Source of the DNA: Pseudomonas sp. LFM046
GTDB taxonomy: Bacteria > Pseudomonadota > Gammaproteobacteria > Pseudomonadales > Pseudomonadaceae
DNA length: 64,000 bases
Assembly: GCF_000949385.2 (NCBI RefSeq)
Contig: NZ_JYKO02000001.1
Coordinates: forward strand, 2,628,620-2,692,619
Direction: 5' to 3'
This document shows positions 18,087-26,914 of the stretch, one piece after another. The position numbers were made by a program, and so were the translations under genes. Numbering within the stretch: the first letter of the stretch is position 1; each line of letters begins with the position of its first letter. A model generated the notes under the pieces. The model was not told where the DNA came from. It saw only the letters and a list, made by a program, of their open reading frames with translations, and did no database searches.

Positions 18087-18749
18087 ATGATGAAGACCAG
18101 GACCCTGATGGCAGGCAGCCTCGTGGCTGCAGCAATACTCCTGAATGGATGCACCAGTAAAACGGTGAGCCAGGAGCAGTATTCGGGATTTCTTCCCAGC
18201 TACGACGGGTTGGAAACCGTCGAAACCGCCAGCGGCCAGAAGGCCCTGCGCTGGGTGGATCCCGCGTTCAATGTGGCCAACTACGACAAGCTGATCTTTC
18301 AGCCGCTGCGCTTTTACCCCACCCCGCAAACGACAGATCGCATTGGGCAGCAGACCTACGACGAACTGTTGAAGTACGCCAACGCGCGCCTGGGCGAGGC
18401 GTTGTCCAGCAGGTTCCAACTGGTGGGCTTCTCCACCGGGCCTCGCACCCTCGAGTTTCGCGGGGCCATTACCGGCGTCAGTGCCAACACCGAGGGGCTC
18501 AAGCCCTATGAGGTCATCCCCATCGCTCTGGTGGTGGCCGGCACCATGGCCGCCACCGGCGAGCGCGACCAGGATACCGAGTTGTACCTGGAAGGGGAGC
18601 TGATCGACACCAGCACCGGCAAGGCCGTGATGCGCGTCGTGCGCAAGGGCTTTGGGAAGACGCTGAGCAATGACCGTCAGGCTATTGGATTCGCCGATCT
18701 CAAGCCGGTTGTCGACGAACTCACCACCGACGTTTTGAAGTTCCGTTAG
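18087..18749 (+). CDS. DUF3313 family lipoprotein
   Basis: A 220-residue lipoprotein. The signal peptide ends in the lipobox LLNGC near residue 23. An AAGGAG ribosome site lies at about 18070, and the ATG at 18087 or the adjacent one at 18090 is the start. The C-terminal half contains TELYLEGELIDTSTGKAVMR, typical of DUF3313. It follows the FadL-type gene by 97 bp and precedes a DUF1254 gene. A degraded copy of its C-terminal part lies at 20551-20727. Function unknown. Confidence 0.82.
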   Translation: MMKTRTLMAGSLVAAAILLNGCTSKTVSQEQYSGFLPSYDGLETVETASGQKALRWVDPAFNVANYDKLIFQPLRFYPTPQTTDRIGQQTYDELLKYANARLGEALSSRFQLVGFSTGPRTLEFRGAITGVSANTEGLKPYEVIPIALVVAGTMAATGERDQDTELYLEGELIDTSTGKAVMRVVRKGFGKTLSNDRQAIGFADLKPVVDELTTDVLKFR

Positions 18750-18838
18750 CCCTGCAGGGGACTGTGCGCGAGTAAGTGATTCGATATCCAGACCGCGCTG
18801 TGTTCCTGTGCGCAAAAACCGTCTCATAGCCAAGGAGA

Positions 18839-20254
18839 ATGCATATGAAAATTGCATCTACAGCCATGCTGGCTGCCGCTATCAGCCAGGGGCTAGCCGG
18901 CCATGCATCGGCTGCCGATCAGGACGAACTCCTGCAGATTGCCAAGGACGCCTACGTCTACGGCTATTCGTTGATGACTACCGAGGTCACCCGTGTGCAG
19001 ATGACCAACGTAGACAAGGTGGACAACGAACATGCCCCCATGGGGCAGTTCTTCAACGTCAAGCGTTATCCGCCGGCGGGGTACCGCGGCGTGTCGGCAC
19101 CGAATGCCGACACGCTCTACTCGATTGCTTGGGCGGATCTGAGCGAGCCGCAGGTATTCAGTCATCCCGACATGGGCGATCGTTATTACCTGATGCCGAT
19201 GTACAACCTGTGGATGACCATCTTCGACTCGCCTGGGGCGCGCACCGCAGGCGGCGCTGCGGCCAACTATCTGCTGACCGGGCCGGGCTGGGAGGGCAAG
19301 GTGCCCGAGGGTATGAAGCAGATCAAATCCGCCACCCGAAAGATGTTGATTCTGGGGCGCACCTACGCCAACGGCACCGACAAGGATTACGGGACCGTCA
19401 ATGCCTTACAGGCGCAATTGAAGCTCACCCCGCTGTCGGCCTGGGGTAAACCCTATACGCCCAAGGCTCCAGCAGTGGATCCGAATCCGGCCTTCAGCAT
19501 GACGGCCAAACCGCAGGAAGTCATTCTCGGCATGAGTACCGAGACCTATTTCAACAAGCTCGCCGAACTGATGTGTGAAGCGGCGCCTCCCGCCGCTGAG
19601 GACGGCGCTATCCTGGTCCGCATGGCCAAGCTTGGCATCGAACCCTGCAAGCCGTTCAAACTCGGCAACCTGGACTCGGCGCTGCAAGCGAAGTTGAGCG
19701 ACCTGCCAGAGGTCGCCCTGAAGGAGATCGGGGCCAACCAAGGCACCCTGGGACACAAGGTCAACGGCTGGACCTACACCAAGGGGCTTGGTGTATACGG
19801 CACTGACTATATGAAGCGTGCCGTAGTCGCAGCCTTCGGCTGGCCCGCAAACGTGGAGAGGGACGCGGTGTATCCCTACACCGAGGTGGACAGCGACGGA
19901 CAGAAACTCAACGGCGCAAACAAGTACACCCTGACGTTCCCCAAGGGGCAGACGCCCCCGGCGAACGGCTTCTGGTCCATCACCATGTATGAGATCGACA
20001 AAGGTTGGTGGTTCGTGCCGAACCCGCTCAGCAAGTTCACCGTCAGCGCGCGCAACGATCTGCAATACAACGCCGACGGCTCGCTTACGCTGTACTTCCA
20101 ACACCATTCTCCCGGCAAGGACAAGGAGGCCAACTGGCTGCCGGCACCTCAAGGTGATTTCCTGCCAATGATGCGAATGTACTGGCCGAAGGAGGGCAAC
20201 CCCTCGATCCTGGATGGTAGCTGGACTCCGCCGCAGATCGTCCGCGTCAATTAG
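18839..20254 (+). CDS. DUF1254/DUF1214 periplasmic protein
   Basis: A 471-residue protein with a signal peptide ending at ASA. The DUF1254 domain (about residues 30-170) contains the AKDAYVYGYSLMTTEVTR and NADTLYSIAWADL segments. The DUF1214 domain (about 340-460) contains GFWSITMYEIDKGWW and NADGSLTLYFQHHSPG. Start MHMKIAS is preceded by AAGGAGAA. This family is widespread and secreted, without an agreed enzyme activity. It lies in a DUF3313-DUF1254 pair that appears to have been duplicated. Confidence 0.88.
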   Translation: MHMKIASTAMLAAAISQGLAGHASAADQDELLQIAKDAYVYGYSLMTTEVTRVQMTNVDKVDNEHAPMGQFFNVKRYPPAGYRGVSAPNADTLYSIAWADLSEPQVFSHPDMGDRYYLMPMYNLWMTIFDSPGARTAGGAAANYLLTGPGWEGKVPEGMKQIKSATRKMLILGRTYANGTDKDYGTVNALQAQLKLTPLSAWGKPYTPKAPAVDPNPAFSMTAKPQEVILGMSTETYFNKLAELMCEAAPPAAEDGAILVRMAKLGIEPCKPFKLGNLDSALQAKLSDLPEVALKEIGANQGTLGHKVNGWTYTKGLGVYGTDYMKRAVVAAFGWPANVERDAVYPYTEVDSDGQKLNGANKYTLTFPKGQTPPANGFWSITMYEIDKGWWFVPNPLSKFTVSARNDLQYNADGSLTLYFQHHSPGKDKEANWLPAPQGDFLPMMRMYWPKEGNPSILDGSWTPPQIVRVN

Positions 20255-20269
20255 CTGCCTTGGTGAGAT

Positions 20270-20294
20270 GCCCCAATGCAGTTGGCATTGGGGC
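20270..20294 (+). terminator. Hairpin after the first DUF1254 gene
   Basis: GCCCCAATGC (20270-20279) and GCATTGGGGC (20285-20294) form a perfect 10-bp stem with a 5-nt loop, 15 bases after the stop codon. The following bases are not a T-run, so termination may be weak or Rho-assisted. Confidence 0.55.
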
Positions 20295-20550
20295 CCATTG
20301 GGCTACTCGTTGTTCGCAAGCCTGATTCGGAGGGGGCGGTAATCCCCTTGTCTCACCTTCGGCACTCCCAGATACCACGCGGCCGCGTATGTCATGGCCT
20401 CATCCTAGTACAGCGTCGGCGCCCCGAGGCCTGAGCTCTGGTTGCTTTCCCGTCTTGTTCAACGTCATGCCCCCTCGTTGCTGGGGGTGGAACCTGAGCC
20501 ATGGCTTTTTATGTTTTGCAGAATGCTGTCGCGCTTTGCCGGTGGCTGCC

Positions 20551-20727
20551 GCTAGTGAGCGCGACGAGGATGCCGAGTTGTATATGGAAGGGGAACTGAT
20601 CGACACCAGCGCTGGCAAGGCCGTGCTGCGCGTCGTGCGCAAGGGCTTTGGGAAGACGCTGTTCAACGACAGTGCTGATCTCAAGCCTCTCATTGATGAG
20701 CTCACCACCGAGGTTTTGAGGTCTTGA
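20551..20727 (+). pseudogene. Truncated duplicate of the DUF3313 lipoprotein gene (3' part only)
   Basis: The frame ending at 20727 encodes ERDEDAELYMEGELIDTSAG and on to a DELTTEVL end. This closely matches the C-terminal third of the DUF3313 lipoprotein at 18087-18749 (ERDQDTELYLEGELIDTSTG, DELTTDVL). The 5' part, including signal peptide and lipobox, is gone, and a short deletion removes the QAIGF segment. It sits directly before the second DUF1254 gene, as the intact copy sits before the first, so it is the relic of a tandem two-gene duplication. Confidence 0.8.
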
Positions 20728-20851
20728 AGGGGGGAAGACTGGCCCCGGTCAGGGGCTGCACCGATTGTGTGACGCCCATATAACGTAGTGCCGCTGAGCC
20801 GTCTCAGCGTGCCCTGTCAGATAGCCAAGCGAATAAAGAGAGCGAGTTCCG

Positions 20852-22414
20852 ATGACGCCCAAATACAGGATGTGCCTGGCCGCGTTGGCCATGCTGAGTT
20901 GCGGATCAGTTGCCGTAGCGCAGGACAAGACACCGGGTTACAACTACCGGATTCCCGACAAGGTCATGACCCCGGACTCCGTCGAAACCCGACTGGGCAC
21001 ATTGCGTTTCTTCGACGGAATGCCGGATGCGGCGACGGTCGAGGCGCTGTATGACAACCTCGACCTCATGCGAGGCGTGGAGACCTTCCTCAATGGTATC
21101 CCCGCCACCTCCATTGAAGGGCTGCGCCTGGGTCACCTCAGCATGGGGGTGGATGCCTCGAACAAGGCACTCATCATGGACAAGTTGCTGGATTCGGCTC
21201 CTCTGATGCTGACCGGCAACACCGACACGGTCTATTTGTCGGTGTTCCTGAATCTCGAGAAGGACGGCGCAACCGTTGTCGAGATTCCACCAGGGTCGGG
21301 CCCTGGGACTGTCAACGACGCGTACTTCCGCTTCGTAACGGACATGGGCGCCCCCGGCCCTGACCGCGGCAAGGGGGGTAAGTACCTGATCCTGCCACCG
21401 GACTATAAGGGGGATCTCGATCCGCCAGTGGGTGGTATGGAAGCTGTCGTCGAAGGTGAGAAATACTTCGTTTCCAGGTCGACCAGTTACGTCAACTGGC
21501 TGATCCTGCGCGGCTTCCTGGTGGACGGCAAACCCGATGCCGCAACCAAGATGTTCGAAAGCGGAGTAAAGGTCTATCCGTTGTCCAGCAAGGGCAATCC
21601 TCCGAAGATGGAGTTTGTCAGCGCCTCGCGGAAATTCTTCAACACCATCCACGCCAACAACTTCAAGTTCTACGAAGAGCTGCATACCGTGATCGATCGC
21701 GAGCCGGTGTCGATGCTTGACCCGGAACTCCGTGGGCTGTTCGCCGCTATCGGCATCGAGAAGGGTAAACCCTTCGCACCGGACGCGCGGATGCGGAAGA
21801 TCCTCACCGAGGCGGTCGCCATCGGCAACGCGACCGCCCGGGCAATCAGCTTCCGGCCGCGCTTTAAAGACGCCCCTCTCTATCCGGGTAGTGCATGGAC
21901 GCATGCATTCATCGGCGGCGATTATCAGTGGCTATCAGACAAAGGCATGGGCGGCCGCAATCTGGATGCGCGGACGCTGTTCTTCTACCAGGCCACCGTC
22001 AACACCCCGGCCATGGTGTTGAAGATGGTCGGGGCGGGCTCGCAGTACGCCTATGCGGCGACTGACAGGAAGGGTGCCTACCTGGACGGCAGCAAAACCT
22101 ACAGGCTGAACATCCCCGCCAACGCACCCGCCAAGAATTTCTGGTCCATAGTGGTCTACGACCCGCAAACCCGGTCCGAGCTGCAAACAGGACAGACATT
22201 TCCCAGCAAGAACAACAAGCGCGATGACCTGATCGCCAACGCAGACGGCTCCGTTGACCTGTATTTCGGCCCGAAGGCGCCGGAAGGCAAGGACGCTAAC
22301 TGGATCCAGACCGTACCTGGAAAAGCCTGGTACACGCTGTTCCGGCTGTACGGTCCGCTCGAGCCCTGGTTCGACCAGACCTGGCGCCCTGGTGAAATCG
22401 AAGAGGTGAAATAG
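20852..22414 (+). CDS. Second DUF1254/DUF1214 periplasmic protein
   Basis: A 520-residue protein with a signal peptide ending in AVAQ. The DUF1254 region includes LTGNTDTVYLSVFLNLEKDG (about residues 120-140). The DUF1214 region includes NFWSIVVYDPQTRSELQTG and NADGSVDLYFGPKAPEGKD near the C-terminus. It is only distantly similar to the protein at 18839-20254 and longer, so the duplication is old or the paralogue came separately. Preceded by the DUF3313 fragment. Activity unknown. Confidence 0.88.
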   Translation: MTPKYRMCLAALAMLSCGSVAVAQDKTPGYNYRIPDKVMTPDSVETRLGTLRFFDGMPDAATVEALYDNLDLMRGVETFLNGIPATSIEGLRLGHLSMGVDASNKALIMDKLLDSAPLMLTGNTDTVYLSVFLNLEKDGATVVEIPPGSGPGTVNDAYFRFVTDMGAPGPDRGKGGKYLILPPDYKGDLDPPVGGMEAVVEGEKYFVSRSTSYVNWLILRGFLVDGKPDAATKMFESGVKVYPLSSKGNPPKMEFVSASRKFFNTIHANNFKFYEELHTVIDREPVSMLDPELRGLFAAIGIEKGKPFAPDARMRKILTEAVAIGNATARAISFRPRFKDAPLYPGSAWTHAFIGGDYQWLSDKGMGGRNLDARTLFFYQATVNTPAMVLKMVGAGSQYAYAATDRKGAYLDGSKTYRLNIPANAPAKNFWSIVVYDPQTRSELQTGQTFPSKNNKRDDLIANADGSVDLYFGPKAPEGKDANWIQTVPGKAWYTLFRLYGPLEPWFDQTWRPGEIEEVK

Positions 22415-22716
22415 AGACGCCGATAGCCGTTCAGCTGAATACGCAGGGCCGGGGGCTCTTCATCGTTTGGCTTTTCCCCTGTGCCTGCGGTTCTGGTGGA
22501 GTCGCGGTAGTGCTCGACAGCACTCCAGCGGAGTCGTCATATGGCCAAGTCTGCGGTAGACACTCGAATGGATGCCTACAAGCAGGTTAGCGAGCCATAC
22601 TTGGCCAGCCTGAGGAATGGGTATTCCTTGGCTCGAACGAATCGGTACGAAAGGCCATTGCCGAGGTAGAGGTACTGCGTGAACCGCTTGGTTAAGCGGT
22701 GGAGGCGGGGAGATCG
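22415..22716 (+). pseudogene. Possible frameshifted small gene in the spacer after the second DUF1254 gene
   Basis: From ATG 22541 a frame reads MAKSAVDTRMDAYKQVSEPY and stops at about 22669. In a neighbouring frame an apparently continuing protein-like segment (EWVFLGSNESVRKAIAEVEV) runs to TAA at about 22694. A single frameshift could join them. No family was recognised. The rest of the spacer from 22415 shows nothing clear. Confidence 0.3.
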
Positions 22717-23001
22717 ATGTTGGCCTTCTACGAATCTCTTCCCAGAACCGACTACGCCGGCCTGACCCGCCAGGTCGTTGAGAGGGGCAATCCGAGAGAT
22801 CCGTACCTACGGCTCGGAGCTGCCCAGGCTATCCAGGAGTACCAGATGAGCCAGAACTCCGGGCCCCTTGGAATCACTCGAACCGCGTTGAATCAGTTTG
22901 AGGTGCTTCAAGAATCAGTCATAACACCGATTACAGCCCAGTTCGAGCAGCAACGGCAAATAGCATCCATCGAGGGAGAAAAAACCGGCGCGAGAACGTA
23001 A
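22717..23001 (+). CDS. Hypothetical 94-residue protein
   Basis: The frame begins MLAFYESLPRTDYAGLTRQV at ATG 22717, with a GGAGGCGGGGAG purine tract upstream. The composition is protein-like (balanced, with a Gln/Glu-rich C-terminus). It lies just before the tyrosine recombinase, in a region with fragments, and may be part of an accessory insertion. Not recognised. Confidence 0.45.
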   Translation: MLAFYESLPRTDYAGLTRQVVERGNPRDPYLRLGAAQAIQEYQMSQNSGPLGITRTALNQFEVLQESVITPITAQFEQQRQIASIEGEKTGART

Positions 23002-23386
23002 GTTTGCAGAAGTAATATGACGCGACCAGCAAGGCACAAGGTGGGAGTTGCTCCTGCGCCGGAGGGAATGTCTATTACGGGCCTCGAGGGGGACGGTTCT
23101 GCAGAACTTCAGGCGGATATAAGCGCTACAGAATCTAACGTCAGTCATCCTTTGACCCGGATGCGCTTTCTCAAATCATGATGTGGACGGCATCTATATA
23201 CTTCGCACACTGCCTTGCCTCTCGATCTCAGTAGTACGTTGGCCCCGAGAACGTTGGCAGGAAAAGTATGGTGGCATGATGTTGTAGGGAATTCATTAGC
23301 GATTGAAAATCACGAATTATCCAAGATCAGGCCGCTTTTCGATTAAGTTGCGGTCGAAATGCAGTACGCCGAGGCGGGGAGGGGCA
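23002..23386. other. Spacer before the recombinase gene
   Basis: About 385 bp without a recognisable gene. It is more AT-rich than the recombinase gene that follows, for example around 23160-23345. It may contain the attachment or promoter region of the recombinase, but no repeat was proved. Confidence 0.35.
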
Positions 23387-24376
23387 GTGAGTCAGGAAAT
23401 CGAGCGCTACCTGCAGGCGGGCACCCGGGCGAATACCCGGCGCAGCTACCAGCAGGCGATCGAGCACTTCGAGGTGAGTTGGGGCGGCTTCCTGCCGGCC
23501 ACCAGCGATGCCATCGTGCGCTACCTGGTCGACCATGCCGGCAGCCTGGCCAGCAGCACCCTCAAGCTGCGCCTGGCGGCCCTGGCGCAGTGGCATGTCA
23601 GCCAGGGCTTTCCCGACCCGACCAAGACGCCGCTGGTGCGCCAGGTGCTGAAGGGCATCCGCACCCTGCACCCGAAGCCGGATAAGCAGGCCGAGCCGCT
23701 GCAACTGCGCGAGCTGGAACAGTGCATCACCTGGTTGGAGCATGCGGGGGAGACCGCGCGGGCGGATGGTGACTTGCCGCGGCTGCTGCGCTGCTGGCGC
23801 GACCGCGCGCTGCTGCTGATCGGCTTCTGGCGCGCCTTCCGCAGCGACGAGCTGTGCCGGCTGCAGGTCGAGCACATCCAGGTGCGGCCGGGGCAGGGCA
23901 TGCAGCTGTTCCTGCCCTGGAGCAAGGGCGACCGCGACAACCAGGGCCAGACCTATCAGGCGCCGGCGCTGGCCCGGCTCTGTCCGGTGCAGGCCTACAG
24001 CGACTGGATCAGCCTGGCGGGGATTGCCCGCGGGCCGGTGTTCCGCGGCATCGATCGTTGGGGCCACCTGAGCGAGCAGGGGCTGCACCCGCACAGCGTC
24101 ATCCCACTGCTACGATCGGTCTTGAAGGAGGCTGGATTTTCCGCCGAGCTGTATAGCAGCCATTCCTTGCGTCGCGGCTTCGCCACCTGGGCCACGCGCA
24201 GCGGCTGGGACCAGAAGGCCTTGATGGGCTATGTGGGGTGGCGTGATGCCAAGTCGGCGATGCGCTACGTGGACAGCACCGGCTTCTTCCCCGGGCAATT
24301 GCGGCCGTTTACGCCAAGCCTGGAGGCTGAAGAGCGTCCGGGTCCACCTAGTCCAGGTGCTCGGCCAGGTAGTTGA
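23387..24376 (+). CDS. Tyrosine recombinase / phage-type integrase
   Basis: A 329-residue recombinase from GTG 23387, which follows a GAGGCGGGGAGGGG ribosome site; the open frame extends upstream to 23303. It has an N-terminal SAM-like core-binding domain (about residues 1-95) and a C-terminal catalytic domain. Catalytic residues visible are Arg in FWRAFRSDEL, the HSLRRGFATWA box and the final Tyr in AMRYVDSTGFFPG; the usual second His is Trp (GYVGWRD). It is much more GC-rich than the flanks. A 3' fragment of a related recombinase lies at 24611-24757, and a small conserved-looking gene overlaps its end on the other strand. Confidence 0.88.
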   Translation: MSQEIERYLQAGTRANTRRSYQQAIEHFEVSWGGFLPATSDAIVRYLVDHAGSLASSTLKLRLAALAQWHVSQGFPDPTKTPLVRQVLKGIRTLHPKPDKQAEPLQLRELEQCITWLEHAGETARADGDLPRLLRCWRDRALLLIGFWRAFRSDELCRLQVEHIQVRPGQGMQLFLPWSKGDRDNQGQTYQAPALARLCPVQAYSDWISLAGIARGPVFRGIDRWGHLSEQGLHPHSVIPLLRSVLKEAGFSAELYSSHSLRRGFATWATRSGWDQKALMGYVGWRDAKSAMRYVDSTGFFPGQLRPFTPSLEAEERPGPPSPGARPGS

Positions 24377-24557
24377 CCAGGCGGAGCGGCTCGCTGCTGT
24401 CGACAATGGCGTACATCAGGTCGCGCTTGCTACGCGGCAGCAGTTTGGCGCAGCGCTTGGCGGTGGCCTTGATCGCGGAGTTGCTGCCGTGGAGGCGGGC
24501 GGCGAGGAAGAGGGCGAGGGTGGCGTCCTGAAGGTTCACAGTCCCATGCTCATTCAA
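24348..24557 (-). CDS. Small protein overlapping the integrase 3' end
   Basis: A 69-residue frame reading NLQDATLALFLAARLHGSNS then KRCAKLLPRSKRDLMYAIVD. It is helix-rich and Ala/Leu/Lys/Arg-rich. It overlaps the last 29 bases of the convergent recombinase gene. Codon use and composition look coding, and such small genes are often kept beside integrases. Family not firmly recognised. Confidence 0.55.
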   Translation of the reverse strand: MNEHGTVNLQDATLALFLAARLHGSNSAIKATAKRCAKLLPRSKRDLMYAIVDSSEPLRLVNYLAEHLD

Positions 24558-24610
24558 TGTCGGCGGGGAGTATGCCGGGTGTTTTCTACCCTACTCAATA
24601 CGATTGATGT

Positions 24611-24757
24611 GGCAAGGCGCTGATGCAGTATGTCGGTTGGAGCGATGGGCAATCTGCCTTGTGCTATGTCGAAAGCGCCGGGATATTCCCTGGGCACTTG
24701 GGCATCCCACAGCCCTTGACCGCTGTGGGGCCCATCAACCCAGAGAAAGTGCAGTAG
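24611..24757 (+). pseudogene. 3' remnant of a second tyrosine recombinase
   Basis: The frame reads KALMQYVGWSDGQSALCYVE followed by SAGIFPG and stops at TAG 24755-24757. It aligns with KALMGYVGWRDAKSAMRYVD-STGFFPG at the end of the intact recombinase at 23387-24376, including the catalytic Tyr. A stop codon lies just upstream, and no N-terminal part remains. It records an earlier or partly lost integration module. Confidence 0.8.
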
Positions 24758-24996
24758 CTACTCTGCTGGCGATCCAACTGCTGTCTTCAGCGGGAACACT
24801 AGTTCGTCGTGAAAGGTGCAAATAAGCCTATGGTCCAGCACATGGAACAGCGCAGGGGAGAAGGACATGCTTCAGGTCTGAGCGACGTACCGCCTTCCAC
24901 ACAGGATTAACGACCGCTAGGTCTCAAGTTAGACGCGAGGAAGCCTTCAAATCAGGAAGGTATCGAGGGAGTTGACCGCAGGCAAATCGGCCACAG

Positions 24997-25389
24997 TCAA
25001 ACAGGGGCGAGCAACATCCATTCCACCCACAGCGTTGCCACGATGCCGGGTAGATAGAGAGCAATCCCAATGACACACAACACTGCTAGCACAAGCCAGG
25101 GATGGTGCTCTCCGACTCCGGTGTACCTCACGAAGCCGTCCATAGCGAGGAAAGCCACGACGATCGCAGGGAACGCTTTGACACCTTGGAACCAAATGCC
25201 GTCGGTCGGATCCTGCCGATGTGCGATCCACCACGAACTGGCCATCGCAAAAGTCAGCCAAACGGTAGCGAAAATCATCACCCTGATCACCCACACAAGC
25301 TGCACCTTTCTCCCTGCCTTTACGGCAAGTGTGGCATATGGGCACCATGTGCTCTCTGGTGCAGCTTTGCCGATTAGATGGCAGGACAT
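24997..25389 (-). CDS. Membrane protein with a degenerate zinc-ribbon-like N-terminus
   Basis: A 130-residue protein from ATG 25389 with an N-terminal MSCHLIGKAAPESTWCPY segment and three hydrophobic segments (about residues 30-50, 65-85, 98-122). The N-terminus resembles a CxxC...CxxC zinc ribbon in which only one cysteine of each pair remains. No close neighbour on the same strand explains it; the otsA gene ends 113 bp away. Function unknown. Confidence 0.5.
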   Translation of the reverse strand: MSCHLIGKAAPESTWCPYATLAVKAGRKVQLVWVIRVMIFATVWLTFAMASSWWIAHRQDPTDGIWFQGVKAFPAIVVAFLAMDGFVRYTGVGEHHPWLVLAVLCVIGIALYLPGIVATLWVEWMLLAPV

Positions 25390-25501
25390 GTAATGCCGGC
25401 GCACTGACACGTTTTCCAATCGGGTGATGCCTCGCGATGCAATGGAGCATTGATCAGTTGCGCCACTATTCAAAACTGTCGCTTCGACGCTCACCGCGAG
25501 G

Positions 25502-26914
25502 TCAATTGGCGATGAAGCGATTCGACAACCAGTTTGATGCCCCGCCAGGACGTCTCAGGGCGTCGATGAAGCTCCGTCCCCAGTCGCGGATGTCATTGTC
25601 CTCCAGCACGGCGTACATCTCCTGATGGCGAGCGCAGCGTTCCTCGAGCGGCATGAGCAACGCGGTATTGATGGCATCGGCCACGGTATCGCGGTCATGA
25701 GGATTGATGATCAGCGCCGCCCTCAGCTCAGCTGCGGCGCCGGCGAACTGCGAAAGGATCAGCACACCAGGGTCGGTCGGGTCTTGGGCTGCGACGAATT
25801 CCTTGGCGACCAAGTTCATTCCATCGCGCAGCGGCGTGACCAGGCCAATTCGTGCTAGGCGCAGTACCATCGCGATGTCCTCACGTCGATGGTTGCGGCT
25901 CACGTAGCGTAGCGGCACCCAGGATACCGCTCCGAAACGGCCATTAATGTGTCCGACTCTGGCGTTGACCAGTGCGTCGATATCGGCGTATTCGGGAATC
26001 TCCTGGCGGCTACCGGGGGCAATCTGCAGGTAAGTGACCCGGCTGTGCCACTCGGGATATTTCTCGAGGAAGCGCTCGTAGCTGTCGATCCGGCTGACGA
26101 TGCCCTTCGAGTAATCGAGACGATCCACGCCCACCACCAAGGCGCGGCCAGCAAGGCTTTCCTCTAACTCCATGGCGCAGGCAGTGCGAACTGAGGCCTC
26201 CGCCATGCGGCGGAAACCGTCGGTGTCGACCCCTACGGGGAACACCCCGACGCGAAAATGCTGATGGCCCAGGTGATAGTCCCGGCCGTCAGGCGTTGCC
26301 GCGCCGACCACGCGGGTCAAATAGCGGGCGAAATTGCCTGCGTCGTTCTCGGTCTGAAAACCAATCAGGTTGTATTCCGTGAGCGCCCGGACCAGCTCTG
26401 CATGGTGAGGTAAGGTGGTCAGCAGGTCAGGCGGCGGCATGGGGATATGTAGGAAGAATCCGATACGGTTAGCACGCCCTCGCGCGCGTAGTGCTTGGGC
26501 CAGAGGAATCAGATGGTAGTCGTGCACCCAGAGTACGTCGTCCGTTTCGAGCAACTGGTCCAAACGTTCGGCGAAGAATTCATTGACGCGCAGATAGCCG
26601 CCGAAATCCGCTTCGCTGAATTCTGCGAGATCGACCCGATAATGCAGGATCGGCCACAGGACGCGATTGGCAAAGCCGTTGTAATACTCCTGGAAGTCCT
26701 GGGGACGCACATCAGTCAGGACGTATTTCACTGTCCCGCGCTCGGTAGTCGTGAAGGCTGGGGGCTCGTCCGCCACCTGGCCACTCCAGCCGAACCAAAG
26801 CCCATCACGCCCGCGCATAGTGGCCTCTACCGCTACGGCCAGACCGCCGGGGGCACTGGGGTTGCCCTCCTCAGGCACCACCACCCGGTTGGAAACTACT
26901 ACGAGCCGAGGCAC
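25502..26914 (-). CDS. otsA: Trehalose-6-phosphate synthase
   Basis: A 470-residue GT20 enzyme that joins UDP-glucose and glucose-6-phosphate. Motifs: RLVVVSNRV at the start, GLWFGWSG, WVHDYHLIPLAQALR, RIGFFLHIPMPPPDL, VGVDRLDYSKGI and TPLRDGMNLVAKEFVA. I chose GTG 26914 since a strong GGAGGAAG site lies about 6 bases upstream and the family begins with this strand; an ATG at 26998 would add 28 extra residues inside the preceding gene. The start overlaps the last bases of the GH15 gene, so the genes are translationally coupled. Product: trehalose-6-phosphate for osmoprotection. Confidence 0.95.
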   Translation of the reverse strand: MPRLVVVSNRVVVPEEGNPSAPGGLAVAVEATMRGRDGLWFGWSGQVADEPPAFTTTERGTVKYVLTDVRPQDFQEYYNGFANRVLWPILHYRVDLAEFSEADFGGYLRVNEFFAERLDQLLETDDVLWVHDYHLIPLAQALRARGRANRIGFFLHIPMPPPDLLTTLPHHAELVRALTEYNLIGFQTENDAGNFARYLTRVVGAATPDGRDYHLGHQHFRVGVFPVGVDTDGFRRMAEASVRTACAMELEESLAGRALVVGVDRLDYSKGIVSRIDSYERFLEKYPEWHSRVTYLQIAPGSRQEIPEYADIDALVNARVGHINGRFGAVSWVPLRYVSRNHRREDIAMVLRLARIGLVTPLRDGMNLVAKEFVAAQDPTDPGVLILSQFAGAAAELRAALIINPHDRDTVADAINTALLMPLEERCARHQEMYAVLEDNDIRDWGRSFIDALRRPGGASNWLSNRFIAN

